The notes under the pieces are model-generated. The model was not told where the DNA came from, made no database searches, and worked only from the letters and a program-made list of their open reading frames with translations. A DNA stretch of 20,618 bases from Tissierellia bacterium. Its GTDB lineage: Bacteria; Bacillota_A; Clostridia; Tissierellales; Peptoniphilaceae. The DNA is taken from positions 1 through 20,618 of the forward strand of contig JAAZCH010000243.1 of NCBI GenBank assembly GCA_012513395.1, read 5' to 3'. Numbering within the stretch: the stretch's first letter is position 1; each line of letters begins with the position of its first letter. The translations under genes were made by a program, and so were the position numbers. Positions 6,680-16,859 of this stretch are shown here, piece by piece.

Positions 6680-7876
6680 TTAAATTAATTCATCATACGC
6701 TTCTGGACGAAGTTCATGGCCAGAAATTTTATTTACTATTACTGCAATAGCTCCGTCTCCAGAAATATTACAAGCTGTACCAAAACTATCTTGAGCTACA
6801 TATAATGCTATCATCAAGCCTAACATAGGTTGAGTGAATCCTAGCATGGTTTCCAATATACCTAAAGCAGCCATAACAGCTCCTCCAGGTACTCCTGGTG
6901 CTGCTACCATAGTAACACCTAACATTAAAATAAATGGCAACATGGCTCCAAAGGTTGGGGTTATTCCATTAAGTAACATAATGGCCATTGAACAGCTGAG
7001 CAATGTAATCGTACTTCCCGATAAGTGAATAGTTGCACACAAAGGTATTACGAAATCTGCTACTCCTTTTTCTACGCCCATTTTGTAAGTTTGATTTAAT
7101 GTTACAGGTATTGTTGCAGCAGATGATTGAGTTCCTATAGCTGTCATATATGCTGGGAATATAGTTTTAATTTTGTGTATAGGACTTCCTCCACCAATTA
7201 AGCTTGCGATTAAATATTGAATAAAAATCGTCACTATATGTAATACTATAACCATTACGAAAACTTTGGCAAACACACCTAATACTCTTTCAACTTCACC
7301 AGTATAAGACATATTGGCGAAAATTCCCATGATGTGTATTGGTAGTAAAGGTATTATAACCACTCCAATTAGTTTAGTTATTATATCCGAAAATTCATGA
7401 ACTACCTTCTTAAGTACCTCACCTTTATCCAACGAAGCAATCCCGACTCCCAAAATAAAAGAAATAATTAATGCAGTTGTAACTCCAAACAATGGCTCCA
7501 TTGGTGATTCAAAAATTGCAGCTACTGCTTCTTTGCCACCTGCTGTGGGATCAAAAGCAGCCCCATTAGAAGTTATAAATGTAGGTAAGAACATAGAAGC
7601 TACAAAAAACGTCAATGTTCCAAATGCAACAGTAGAACCATATGCTAGTCCAGCTGTGATTCCCAATGCTTTACCTGCTTCCTTTCCTAAATCTGCGATA
7701 CCTGGCACAACAAATCCTACGATTATCAATGGTATAACGAAGTTTAGAAAATTACCAAACAGTCCGTTAAATGTTGCCAAAATTGCGATGATAATTTGTG
7801 GGGCAACCTTTCCAAGAATAATACCTAGTATTATTGCAATAATCAGTCTAGGCAATAATCCTAATTTTTTTAACAT
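6680..7876 (-). CDS. SDF-family amino-acid:cation symporter, copy 2
   Basis: 398 residues, a close paralogue of the adjacent copy and probably a tandem duplicate. Same key features: HP1 SSAATIPV, TM7 HLSGS in place of NMDGT, HP2 GVPGGAV, and DSFGTACNISGD (363-374) with Gly366 at the GltPh Arg397 position. From the HP1 region through TM8 the two copies differ at only about three residues over 130, while residues 90-130 and 190-235 have diverged. DNA between them differs at many silent sites, so the duplication is not recent. I chose ATG 7876, preceded by GGAGG at 5 bases; a longer TTG start at 7888 would overlap that site. A sodium- or proton-coupled importer in the inner membrane is likely; the substrate is unknown. 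Confidence 0.9.
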   Translation of the reverse strand: MLKKLGLLPRLIIAIILGIILGKVAPQIIIAILATFNGLFGNFLNFVIPLIIVGFVVPGIADLGKEAGKALGITAGLAYGSTVAFGTLTFFVASMFLPTFITSNGAAFDPTAGGKEAVAAIFESPMEPLFGVTTALIISFILGVGIASLDKGEVLKKVVHEFSDIITKLIGVVIIPLLPIHIMGIFANMSYTGEVERVLGVFAKVFVMVIVLHIVTIFIQYLIASLIGGGSPIHKIKTIFPAYMTAIGTQSSAATIPVTLNQTYKMGVEKGVADFVIPLCATIHLSGSTITLLSCSMAIMLLNGITPTFGAMLPFILMLGVTMVAAPGVPGGAVMAALGILETMLGFTQPMLGLMIALYVAQDSFGTACNISGDGAIAVIVNKISGHELRPEAYDELI

Positions 7877-7905
7877 GCTATCCTCCAAAATATTATTTAT
7901 GCTTT

Positions 7906-7939
7906 ATAGTTAAAGCCCTAAACATCAGTGTTTAACTAT
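7906..7939 (-). promoter_or_regulatory. Inverted repeats in the leader of symporter copy 2
   Basis: ATAGTTAAA (7906-7914) and TTTAACTAT (7931-7939) form a perfect 9-bp inverted repeat with 16 bases between. Overlapping it, TAAACA-TCAG-TGTTTA (7919-7934) is a second perfect repeat that cannot form at the same time. Both lie between the predicted transcription start and the ATG, so they could be an operator or alternative RNA folds. Confidence 0.45.
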
Positions 7940-7953
7940 GGCACATGAATAAT

Positions 7954-7981
7954 ATTATACTTGATGGGAATTTATTTGCAA
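7954..7981 (-). promoter_or_regulatory. Promoter of symporter copy 2
   Basis: On the minus strand, -35 TTGCAA (7976-7981), a 16-base spacer and a perfect -10 TATAAT (7954-7959). This predicts a leader of about 70 bases. The remainder of 7877-8114 holds the inverted repeats and the guaB terminator. Confidence 0.65.
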
Positions 7982-8024
7982 GTTAATATAATATATTTTT
8001 TGCATTAATAATATTCTTTTCTTA

Positions 8025-8070
8025 ACAAAAAATCTTTGACGACTTTATTATTATAAAGTTGCCAAAGATT
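8025..8070 (-). terminator. Terminator of guaB and the cdaA operon
   Basis: On the minus strand AATCTTTG/CAAAGATT forms the outer stem and CAACTTTAT/ATAAAGTCG continues it past one mismatch. The descending arm runs into ATTTTTTGTT. It lies about 45 bases after the guaB stop. Confidence 0.85.
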
Positions 8071-8114
8071 ATATTTTAAAACTTATATTTTATTTTTTAA
8101 ATATACATTTCTAA

Positions 8115-9563
<1,449 letters not shown>

Positions 9564-9581
9564 TTAATACCTCCACTAATA

Positions 9582-10889
9582 TTAATTTCCATCATTATTT
9601 GTGCTACCTTCTCCTTCTTGAGGAGCTCCAGCTTCATTATTTTGTACTTCTTCCTTATTTTTAATAATTACCGACAAGGAATTTGGATTCTTTTCTCTCA
9701 ATGCAACGCCTTCAATACTATCTATACTAGATTCTAGCACATATTCACCAGAACTCAATCCTTTAACATCTATAAAGGTTCGAATATCTTCACCAGTTAA
9801 TCCATCAATAAGTGATGACTCGCCATAGATAATTACGTTTATACTATCAAATTCTGTATTGATTGTATATTCCAAATTGGAATTTTCATTTTTAATATAA
9901 AAATTTTCCTTTGGAACAGTTATGCTCTTTTGGACATTGTTAATATACTCATACTCTAACTTGAAATCCACGCCAGGGTCATGCAAAGTTACACCTTCAG
10001 GAAGCTTTAAGTTTACTTCATGGGTTTCTGCACCTACCAAATCTTTAAGAACTATTTCTTCAGTTTCTATATATGAAATGCTATCAATTATTTTCGTACT
10101 ACCCCTTATAATTACATTCTCAGGAGCTACTCTAATATTCGTTATTTTTTCATCTTGCCCAATGCTTCCAGTAACCAATGGTCTTATGGGGACAGATTTC
10201 AATTTGTAAATAGGAATTTCAATATCTGCCGTTTCAATATTAGAACTCAGATTTTGTATTTCATTTTCGTTTTTGTCCAAGAAAATTATTGGAGAATTTA
10301 TCATAAATGTCTCCGTCTTATCTGAAATCACAGGAAATACTACAACTTCTCCTATTTGGTTAAGAACAGTCTTTGGCGCAGTCACTCGTACATAATTGTC
10401 AATTACCCTTACATTTCCTAATGTATAACCTTCAGGTAGATTGCCAAGTGGCTCTACAGAAATCTCTAAGTTTTCTGTTACAATTTCATCAATGTTCACA
10501 ACTATTTGAGATGGTTCTACGTTGATAATCCTAACTCTACCAGTTTGCTCTTTTATAGTTACGCTTATATTAACTACGTTTTCTCCTGGTCTTACTCCTG
10601 ATAAATTTACTTCAGCTACAATCCCATTTTCTCTTGTGCTAATATTACTTAATTCGGACATTGTGCCTTCGACCCTAACATTTACTTTTGGATTTTGTGG
10701 ACTCAAGATGGAAAGTCCTTCTCTATTGATATACTCTGTACCTGTAAATTGAACCTCTACTCCACGGTAATCAATATGTCTTACCGGATTAACTACACCC
10801 ATAACATAAGACCACAAAAATACAGCCATTATCAAAGACACTAACTTTATGCTTAATTTATTTTTACTTAGTCTTTCTCTTAGATCCAT
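9582..10889 (-). CDS. cdaR: CdaR (YbbR-domain) regulator of CdaA
   Basis: 435 residues. One N-terminal membrane helix (about 14-34, LVSLIMAVFLWSYVMG) is followed by a large extracytoplasmic part made of about four YbbR-like beta repeats with the recurrent P-x-V-x-V-x-G pattern (for example PKVNVRVEG and PENVIIRGS). A hydrophilic, low-complexity tail follows after about 412 (Glu, Asn, Gly). CdaR binds and modulates the diadenylate cyclase CdaA. Its start overlaps the end of cdaA by 26 bases, with GGAGAAG 8 bases before the ATG. In many Bacillota glmM follows cdaR; here guaB does. Confidence 0.93.
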   Translation of the reverse strand: MDLRERLSKNKLSIKLVSLIMAVFLWSYVMGVVNPVRHIDYRGVEVQFTGTEYINREGLSILSPQNPKVNVRVEGTMSELSNISTRENGIVAEVNLSGVRPGENVVNISVTIKEQTGRVRIINVEPSQIVVNIDEIVTENLEISVEPLGNLPEGYTLGNVRVIDNYVRVTAPKTVLNQIGEVVVFPVISDKTETFMINSPIIFLDKNENEIQNLSSNIETADIEIPIYKLKSVPIRPLVTGSIGQDEKITNIRVAPENVIIRGSTKIIDSISYIETEEIVLKDLVGAETHEVNLKLPEGVTLHDPGVDFKLEYEYINNVQKSITVPKENFYIKNENSNLEYTINTEFDSINVIIYGESSLIDGLTGEDIRTFIDVKGLSSGEYVLESSIDSIEGVALREKNPNSLSVIIKNKEEVQNNEAGAPQEGEGSTNNDGN

Positions 10890-11715
10890 TATTACTTCTC
10901 CACAAGCTCATTAAATTCTCAGGCTCTTCTTCTGTATAATATATTCTTTTCAATATTCCTTCCAGTGTTTCCACATCTAAATATCTAGAAATTTGTGCTG
11001 CTTCTGCTATTGAAATTACACCAGTTTCTTCTGAAACTACAATGGACAAACTGTCAGATTTTTCAGATATGCCTAAAGCTGCTCTATGTCTAGTTCCCAT
11101 TTCTTTGCTAATTGTCATATTATCAGAAAGAGGTAAAAAACATCCAGCCGCTACAACTTTGTTATGTCTAATTATTACTGCACCATCGTGTAATGGAGTG
11201 TTGGGAATAAAGATATTTATTAGTAATTCAGGAGTCACTAGACCTTCTATTGTCGTTCCTGTTTCAATTAAATCTTTTAAACCTACACTTCTTTCTATTA
11301 CTATTATGGCTCCAATTTTTTGTCTTGCCAAAGATGCTACAGCACTAGTAATAGCTTCAACGGTATCAGAAGCATCTGTTTTTTGTAAGTCTAAAATATT
11401 TTTGGGAAATATTCTAGATCTGCCAAGATGTTCTAAGCCTCTCCTTAATTCAGGTTGAAACACGACGATAATCGCAAAAGCTCCTACCGTTAGGAAATTG
11501 CTAAGTAAATAGTTCACTGTGTACAATTGCATCCATTTACTTACTTCCGTTAAAACTAGAAGGATAGCTATGCCCTTGATTAATTGCTCAGCACGAGTTT
11601 CCCTCAAAAAGTCTAAAATCTTATATATAATTACCGCAATTACTAAGATATCTATGATATCTTGAATTCTAATATTTGTAATCGCATGGAAAAAATAGTC
11701 AGTTACAGTTTCCAT
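10864..11715 (-). CDS. cdaA: Diadenylate cyclase CdaA (c-di-AMP synthase)
   Basis: 283 residues. Three N-terminal membrane helices (about 18-36, 46-66, 67-87) are followed by a cytoplasmic DAC domain (about 105-255). Both catalytic signatures are present: DGA (177-179, in PLHDGAVI) and RHR (209-211, in GTRHRAALG). It makes cyclic di-AMP from two ATP, a second messenger for potassium, osmotic and cell-wall balance in Gram-positive bacteria. The ATG has GGAGG 7 bases upstream. It follows the DUF5317 gene by 17 bases and overlaps cdaR, so the three are co-transcribed. Confidence 0.96.
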   Translation of the reverse strand: METVTDYFFHAITNIRIQDIIDILVIAVIIYKILDFLRETRAEQLIKGIAILLVLTEVSKWMQLYTVNYLLSNFLTVGAFAIIVVFQPELRRGLEHLGRSRIFPKNILDLQKTDASDTVEAITSAVASLARQKIGAIIVIERSVGLKDLIETGTTIEGLVTPELLINIFIPNTPLHDGAVIIRHNKVVAAGCFLPLSDNMTISKEMGTRHRAALGISEKSDSLSIVVSEETGVISIAEAAQISRYLDVETLEGILKRIYYTEEEPENLMSLWRSNNGSKRKTK

Positions 11716-11732
11716 GAAATACCCTCCATTAT

Positions 11733-12305
11733 CTATCTTTTATGGGAAACTTTTCTCCCAATTGTCATGTAATGAGAGATAAAAAGCATCAATCCTATTG
11801 ATAAAATTATATCTCCAATACTAATTACTTTCGGAATAAAATACGGAAAAGGAATATTATCCGCTAAAAGTCTAAATTTTGTCGTATCGTCTACTAATTT
11901 ATGAGTCAATAATGCATTATTTTTCAATAATTCTATTTCGGCAAACTTCCCTATGCTTTTTAAGGCAGATTCCAATACCGGCATCTTCCCACCATTAGTT
12001 AGCATAGGCAGCAGGTTAAGCACATATCCGCTTTGTATTATCCGTAAATATTTTAAATTTTTATTTAGATCTAAAATGACGATGGTCAGTAAGTAAAATA
12101 TAATAGAAAACATAGGATAGTAGTTAAATAATGCCAAACCTAGACTGGAAGATGATTTGACGATGTAAAACCTAAGACCCAAATCTATTAACAGCAGGGC
12201 AATTAAGAACTTCCAGCCTTTAAATTTAATATTTTCCAGAGCTGAAATATTCCCACTTCGCAATCTTCCAAGGATTATTCCACCTATTATAGCTTCTATA
12301 AACAA
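11733..12305 (-). CDS. DUF5317 family membrane protein
   Basis: 190 residues and very hydrophobic, with about five membrane segments (roughly 1-14, 30-48, 60-79, 89-104, 158-178). The family-like middle segment NGGKMPV (104-110) and the later SIGDIILSIG (162-171) support the DUF5317 assignment. No biochemical function is known to me. The start is TTG; GAGGTG lies 5 bases before it and no in-frame ATG gives the conserved N-terminus. It is the first gene of the cdaA operon, next to a promoter, so it may affect or respond to c-di-AMP signalling at the membrane; that is inference. Confidence 0.75.
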   Translation of the reverse strand: MFIEAIIGGIILGRLRSGNISALENIKFKGWKFLIALLLIDLGLRFYIVKSSSSLGLALFNYYPMFSIIFYLLTIVILDLNKNLKYLRIIQSGYVLNLLPMLTNGGKMPVLESALKSIGKFAEIELLKNNALLTHKLVDDTTKFRLLADNIPFPYFIPKVISIGDIILSIGLMLFISHYMTIGRKVSHKR

Positions 12306-12332
12306 TTACACACCTCTAATTTATTTTATCAT

Positions 12333-12360
12333 ATAATATATTCCATTTAAAGCAGTTCAA
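12333..12360 (-). promoter_or_regulatory. Promoter of the DUF5317-cdaA-cdaR-guaB operon
   Basis: On the minus strand, -35 TTGAAC (12355-12360), a 16-base spacer and -10 TATTAT (12333-12338), about 28 bases before the TTG start. Confidence 0.6.
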
Positions 12361-12403
12361 TTAGTAATTTAAAAGACTTTCATTTTATTTCCAATACAAC
12401 TAA

Positions 12404-12427
12404 AGCTGATGTCCTAAGACATCAGCT
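12404..12427 (-). terminator. Probable terminator of the heat-shock operon, after hinT
   Basis: AGCTGATGTC (12404-12413) and GACATCAGCT (12418-12427) form a perfect 10-bp stem with a 4-base loop, 9 bases after the hinT stop. The following minus-strand tail, TTTAGTTGTATT, is only moderately T-rich, so some read-through into the DUF5317 operon is possible. Confidence 0.65.
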
Positions 12428-12436
12428 AATTTCATA

Positions 12437-12778
12437 TCAACCTGGTGGCCATTGAAGACTTCTTCCACCCAATAAGTGAAAATGTACGTGATTTACCGTC
12501 TGCCCACCATGGGATTTATTGTTAAGAACTACTCTGAACCCTTCTTTTAGTCCTAGTTCTCTTGACAAGTCTCCAATCTTTTCATAAATATATCCAATCA
12601 ACTCATTGTCTTTAGTTTCTAATTCGTCTATATGAGCAATGTGTTTTTTGGGAATAACCAAAATATGAGTAGGTGCTTGGGGATTCATGTCTTCAAAGGC
12701 TATAATTCTATCATCTTCATATACAATTTTTGATGGAATTTCTCCATTTGCTATTTTACAAAATATGCAATCATTCAT
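12437..12778 (-). CDS. hinT: HinT-type histidine-triad nucleotide hydrolase
   Basis: 113 residues, a complete HIT protein. The histidine triad is HVHFH (His97, His99, His101), with the C-terminal WPPG typical of HinT and a Cys pair CIFC (4-7) that binds zinc in many relatives. HinT proteins hydrolyse purine nucleoside phosphoramidates such as AMP-lysine. It starts 8 bases inside the end of mtaB, the last gene of the heat-shock operon. This placement of hinT after mtaB is common in clostridia. Confidence 0.93.
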   Translation of the reverse strand: MNDCIFCKIANGEIPSKIVYEDDRIIAFEDMNPQAPTHILVIPKKHIAHIDELETKDNELIGYIYEKIGDLSRELGLKEGFRVVLNNKSHGGQTVNHVHFHLLGGRSLQWPPG

Positions 12779-14087
12779 GATATTCTCCCTTCATTTTTCC
12801 AAAAAGCTTATCGTCTTTGTATTCTGTCATCTCCACTTCTACTATATCATTAATACAATCTCTTGCAGAATTAAATGTAATTTCCATATAATTGGAAGTG
12901 TGTCCATAATAATTGTCTTCTATTTTTCTCTCTACTAAAACTGAAAGAGCTCTTCCAATAAATGAACTTTCAAATTCTTCTTTTAACCTATTAGTAAGCT
13001 CAAACAGAATTTTACTTCTCTCATTTTTAATATCCCCATGAACTTGATCTGTCATTTCAGCTGCTGGCGTTCCCTTTCTCTTGGAATATTTAAAAATGTG
13101 CACTCTGGAAAATTTTACTTTTTTTACCAAGTCCAAAGTTTCTTGAAACTCATCTTCTGTCTCTCCTGGAAATCCCACTATTATATCTGTGGTTATGCCA
13201 GCATTTGGATAGAATTTTCGAATTAATTCTACTTTCTCTAAATATTCTTCCCTGGTATATTTTCTATTCATTCGTTTCAAAACTGTATTGGATCCACTTT
13301 GTAACGATAAATGAAAGTGGTCGCAAAATTTCGGAAAATTTTTTAAAGAAATTAAAAATTCTTCTGTAATCAGTCTAGGTTCTACTGAACTCAATCTGAT
13401 TCTACTTATACCCTCAACATCATGAATGGATTCAATTAAGTTTATGAGATTCAAATTATCTTTGTCTTTGCCATAGCTAGCAATGTGAATGCCAGTAAGA
13501 ATTACTTCTTGATATCCATTTTCTGAAAGCTTAATTACTTCAGCCCTAACATCTTCTGGATCTCGAGATCTAATATTCCCCCTGGCATATGGAATTATAC
13601 AATAGGAACAAAATCTATTACATCCATCTTGAACCTTAAGGTATGCTCTAGTCATATCCCTAAGATTTGTTATATCTATTGGTTGAAATGTGTTGTCACC
13701 AGTAATATCCCTTACAATATTAATTCTTTGTCCCGTAGTTTGGAATTCTTCAACTAAATTTACAATTTCATTTCTTTCAGTAGTTCCTATTATTACATCT
13801 ACGCTTTCAATTTTTTCTACATCTTTATCAGCTACTTGGGAATAGCATCCCATAACCACAACAGTGGACTGGGGATTAATTCTTTTAAATTTTCGTATCA
13901 TCTGTCTGGATTTGCTGTCTGAAAGACTCGTCACAGTACAGGTATTGATTACGTAAATATCTGCAAATTCTTCTTCGACTACTTCATAGCCTGATTCTTC
14001 AAAAATCTCTGAAATTGCTTCTGTTTCGTATTGATTAACTTTACAACCCAATGTGTGAAGTTTTACTTTATTATAATTCAAGTTCAT
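12771..14087 (-). CDS. mtaB: tRNA t6A37 methylthiotransferase MtaB
   Basis: 438 residues. It converts t6A to ms2t6A at position 37 of ANN-decoding tRNAs, using two 4Fe-4S clusters and S-adenosylmethionine. The N-terminal MTTase domain has cluster cysteines 15 (LGCKVNQYE), 50 (NTC) and 81 (GCY). The radical-SAM CxxxCxxC is at Cys156, 160 and 163 (CNRFCSYCIIPYARG), followed by a C-terminal TRAM domain (about 375-438). LGCKVNQYE and the overall layout fit MtaB rather than MiaB or RimO. It overlaps rsmE by 17 bases, and no clear ribosome binding site precedes the ATG, so translation probably depends on coupling. Confidence 0.93.
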   Translation of the reverse strand: MNLNYNKVKLHTLGCKVNQYETEAISEIFEESGYEVVEEEFADIYVINTCTVTSLSDSKSRQMIRKFKRINPQSTVVVMGCYSQVADKDVEKIESVDVIIGTTERNEIVNLVEEFQTTGQRINIVRDITGDNTFQPIDITNLRDMTRAYLKVQDGCNRFCSYCIIPYARGNIRSRDPEDVRAEVIKLSENGYQEVILTGIHIASYGKDKDNLNLINLIESIHDVEGISRIRLSSVEPRLITEEFLISLKNFPKFCDHFHLSLQSGSNTVLKRMNRKYTREEYLEKVELIRKFYPNAGITTDIIVGFPGETEDEFQETLDLVKKVKFSRVHIFKYSKRKGTPAAEMTDQVHGDIKNERSKILFELTNRLKEEFESSFIGRALSVLVERKIEDNYYGHTSNYMEITFNSARDCINDIVEVEMTEYKDDKLFGKMKGEYHE

Positions 14088-14784
14088 AAATTACATTAGA
14101 TAGGGCTACAATAGCAGCGGTTTCTGCTCTCAATATCTTTTCTCCCAAGGAAACAGACCTTACGCCTACCTTGTTTAATGTCAATATTTCGATTAGTTCA
14201 AAACCTCCCTCAGGTCCTATAATAATGTTTATGTCACCGCCTCTATATTTATCCAAAGCTTCTTTTATAGTCGTAGCTTTTTCTTCTTCATAAGGTACTA
14301 TAGAAAAGTCATTTCTATATATATGATTTAATACTTCTGTTATCTCTATTGGATGATGAACTTTAGGAATATACTTCGCCTTGGATTGCTTACTGGCGTC
14401 ATTTACTATTCTTTGCCATCTTCCAACTTTATCGAATTCTTTTCCACGAATATCTGGAATAGTTCGCATAGTAATCATAGGATAAAAATTAGTAACACCT
14501 ATTTCAGTACATTTTTGCAGTACAAAGTCTGTTTTATCTCCTTTTAAAATCGCAAAAAATAGATTAATACTAGGTTTCATATCTATTTGAATTTTAGAAT
14601 GAGAGATTATCCTAGCAGTCTCAGTGTTTATATATATCAATTCATATATTTTATTTCCTACAACCGCTTCAAATATTTCGCCCTTTTTGAACCTAAGAAC
14701 TTTATCCATATGGAACTGGTCATCTTCAGGGATTATAAATAGTTCCCCATCGATATTTACATCTTGTCCAAAAATTCTATGCAT
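14071..14784 (-). CDS. rsmE: 16S rRNA m3U1498 methyltransferase RsmE
   Basis: 237 residues. RsmE is a SPOUT-class, knotted methyltransferase that N3-methylates U1498 of 16S rRNA. The N-terminal PUA-like part (about 1-70) is followed by the SPOUT domain with KCTEIGV (91-97), the IIGPEGGFE S-adenosylmethionine loop (188-196) and LGEKILRAETAAI (213-225). It overlaps the end of prmA by 8 bases and mtaB by 17. GGGAGG lies 7 bases before the ATG, inside prmA. Confidence 0.94.
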   Translation of the reverse strand: MHRIFGQDVNIDGELFIIPEDDQFHMDKVLRFKKGEIFEAVVGNKIYELIYINTETARIISHSKIQIDMKPSINLFFAILKGDKTDFVLQKCTEIGVTNFYPMITMRTIPDIRGKEFDKVGRWQRIVNDASKQSKAKYIPKVHHPIEITEVLNHIYRNDFSIVPYEEEKATTIKEALDKYRGGDINIIIGPEGGFELIEILTLNKVGVRSVSLGEKILRAETAAIVALSNVIYELEL

Positions 14785-15685
14785 CTTTCAACCTCCCAAC
14801 TATGGAAACCCATTGATTATCAATAGTCTTTTCAATAATTTCAAAATTATTTTTTATAAGGGCATCTTCTACTAGTTTGGCTCTTTCTTCAATGATTCCT
14901 GAAGAAATAAAATACCCCCCTGGTTTTAGATATTTATCTATATCCTCAAGAAGCAAAACCAAAACTTCAGCTACAATATTGGACACTATTATATCCGCCG
15001 TATTTTTTACATTTGAAAAAAGATTGCTAACTATAAATTCTACTTCTACATTATTTAAATTTGCATTTTCTTTTGCAATCTCTACAGCTTTTTCATCTAA
15101 ATCTGTTCCAATTACGACATCGGCTCCTAAAAACTTAGAGGCTATCGCTAATATCCCTGAGCCACTTCCTATATCTAAGACGTCATCACCCGGTTTTAAA
15201 TATTTTTCTAGATGTTCAAGGCACATCTTCGTAGTTTCGTGACCGCCTGTTCCAAATGCCATCCCTGGATCTATCTCTATTACATGTCGATTGTCGACAT
15301 TGGAGTATTCTTCCCAAGTAGGTTTAATGGTAAACTTATTTCCGATTTCCATCGTAGAATAAAAACTTTTCCAATTGTTTTTCCAATCTTCATCGTCAAT
15401 TTCAGTTAGGTTTGCATCACCTAAATCTTCTTCATAAATAGTTTGAAGCAAATCTTCAAATTCATTAAAATCTTCTTGTGAATACAATTTAACTGTTATC
15501 CCGTCATAGACATCATTAAAAATGTCCTCGTCAAAAAAGTCCCATCGACCTTCCCTATTATCAATTTGGTCCATTCTTGGATCTATTAGTTCAAAAGAGT
15601 AAAATCCATGATTGTATAATTCTTTTTCTAGAAAAATCCATTTGTCATATTCTGTTGTAATTGTAAGTTCAGTCCATTTGTCCAT
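14777..15685 (-). CDS. prmA: Ribosomal protein L11 methyltransferase PrmA
   Basis: 302 residues, the usual length. It trimethylates ribosomal protein L11 using S-adenosylmethionine. The N-terminal L11-binding domain (about 1-110) is followed by a class I methyltransferase domain with the family motif DPGMAFGTGGHETT (139-152), motif I VLDIGSGSGILA (169-180) and NIVAEVL (236-242). The start overlaps the dnaJ stop as TGATG, and the only purine-rich site (AAAGGA) is about 12 bases away, so it should be translated by coupling to dnaJ. Confidence 0.95.
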   Translation of the reverse strand: MDKWTELTITTEYDKWIFLEKELYNHGFYSFELIDPRMDQIDNREGRWDFFDEDIFNDVYDGITVKLYSQEDFNEFEDLLQTIYEEDLGDANLTEIDDEDWKNNWKSFYSTMEIGNKFTIKPTWEEYSNVDNRHVIEIDPGMAFGTGGHETTKMCLEHLEKYLKPGDDVLDIGSGSGILAIASKFLGADVVIGTDLDEKAVEIAKENANLNNVEVEFIVSNLFSNVKNTADIIVSNIVAEVLVLLLEDIDKYLKPGGYFISSGIIEERAKLVEDALIKNNFEIIEKTIDNQWVSIVGRLKDA

Positions 15686-16797
15686 CAGTCAAATAAATCC
15701 TTTATTTTACTAAAAAATCCCTTATTAGATTTTTCCAAATCTTTTCCATGAAGATTACTCAATTGTTCTAGTAATTCTTCTTCTTCACTACTTACTTCTT
15801 TTGGCACATGGATTTTTAAAGTAGCATACAAATCCCCATGACCACTTCTTTGTAAAAATGGTGCTCCCTTGCCCTTTATCCTGATGACATGTCCTGATTC
15901 TGTACCTTTGGGAATTCTCTCTTCCACTACTTCTGTTATAGTAGGAATTTTAATTTTATCTCCCAAGACTGCCTGAGGATATGAAATAGGGATTTCTATA
16001 AACAAATCAGAACCTCTTCGTTTGAAATATTCGTCTTCTTCCACATTAATAAATATCAACAAATCCCCTGATGGACCACCATTTTGTCCATGATTACCTT
16101 CGCCTTGGATGCTGATTACAGATCCTGTGTCCACGCCTTTGGGTATGTTGACCTTTATAGTTTTTCTAACACGTTCTTTACCTGAACCACTACAATCTTT
16201 ACATGGCTCTTCGATTATTTCTCCTGTTCCACCACATTCTGGACAAGTCATGGTTTGCATCACTTGACCCATAAAAGATTGGGTTACAGTTCTTACAGTT
16301 CCTGTTCCATGACATGTTGGACAAGTCTTTATTGAATCAAGATTTTCTGTTTTTCTTCCGTCGCAAGTTTTACAAGCTTCTTCCCTTTGAATTCTTACTT
16401 CTTTTTCTACGCCAAACATAGCGTCCTTAAAAGAAATGTCCACTCTAGTTTGGACGTCGCTCCCCATAGTAGGGGCATTGGGATTTCTTCTGGCTTGGCC
16501 GCCAAATCCTCCAAATATATCGAACAAATCTTCAAAAATATCTCCAAAACCTGAATAACTTCCAGAGCCTATATCTCCTCTTAAACCTTCTTCACCATAT
16601 CTATCATAGATATTTCTTTTGTCTTCATCGACTAGAACTTCATATGCTGCAGTGGCTTCTTTAAATTTATGTTCGGCCTCTTCATCTCCAGGATTCAAGT
16701 CCGGATGATATTTTTTCGCCTCTTGTCTGTATGCCCTTTTTATATCGCTGGTGGATGCATTCCTGTCCACCCCTAAAATGTTGTAAAAATCTCTCAT
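15685..16797 (-). CDS. dnaJ: Chaperone DnaJ (Hsp40)
   Basis: 370 residues with all DnaJ type I parts: J domain (1-70) with HPD at 31-33, a Gly/Phe-rich stretch (about 72-105), four zinc-binding repeats (Cys142/145, 159/162, 185/188, 199/202) and the C-terminal substrate-binding domains. The first zinc repeat reads CKTCDGRK, keeping both cysteines but losing the last Gly. DnaJ delivers substrates to DnaK and stimulates its ATPase. The ATG has GGGAG 6 bases upstream. A terminator lies between dnaK and this gene, and a separate promoter is visible, so dnaJ and the modification genes can be expressed partly apart from hrcA-grpE-dnaK. Confidence 0.97.
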   Translation of the reverse strand: MRDFYNILGVDRNASTSDIKRAYRQEAKKYHPDLNPGDEEAEHKFKEATAAYEVLVDEDKRNIYDRYGEEGLRGDIGSGSYSGFGDIFEDLFDIFGGFGGQARRNPNAPTMGSDVQTRVDISFKDAMFGVEKEVRIQREEACKTCDGRKTENLDSIKTCPTCHGTGTVRTVTQSFMGQVMQTMTCPECGGTGEIIEEPCKDCSGSGKERVRKTIKVNIPKGVDTGSVISIQGEGNHGQNGGPSGDLLIFINVEEDEYFKRRGSDLFIEIPISYPQAVLGDKIKIPTITEVVEERIPKGTESGHVIRIKGKGAPFLQRSGHGDLYATLKIHVPKEVSSEEEELLEQLSNLHGKDLEKSNKGFFSKIKDLFD

Positions 16798-16831
16798 TAA
16801 AAACTCCCTAATATTACTTTAAAATAATTAT

Positions 16832-16859
16832 ATTATATAAAGGTAAAAAAATAAAGCAA
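16832..16859 (-). promoter_or_regulatory. Promoter of dnaJ and downstream genes
   Basis: On the minus strand, -35 TTGCTT (16854-16859), a 16-base spacer and -10 TATAAT (16832-16837), with a second overlapping TATAAT at 16827-16832. The -35 lies in the foot of the dnaK terminator stem. Confidence 0.6.

Noticed and set aside
7877..7888. Upstream TTG start for symporter copy 2
   Set aside because: The TTG is part of the GGAGG ribosome binding site; ATG 7876 aligns with the paralogue.
11042..11458. Plus-strand open frame of 138 codons over cdaA
   Set aside because: It is a shadow of cdaA, which carries both DAC catalytic motifs on the minus strand.
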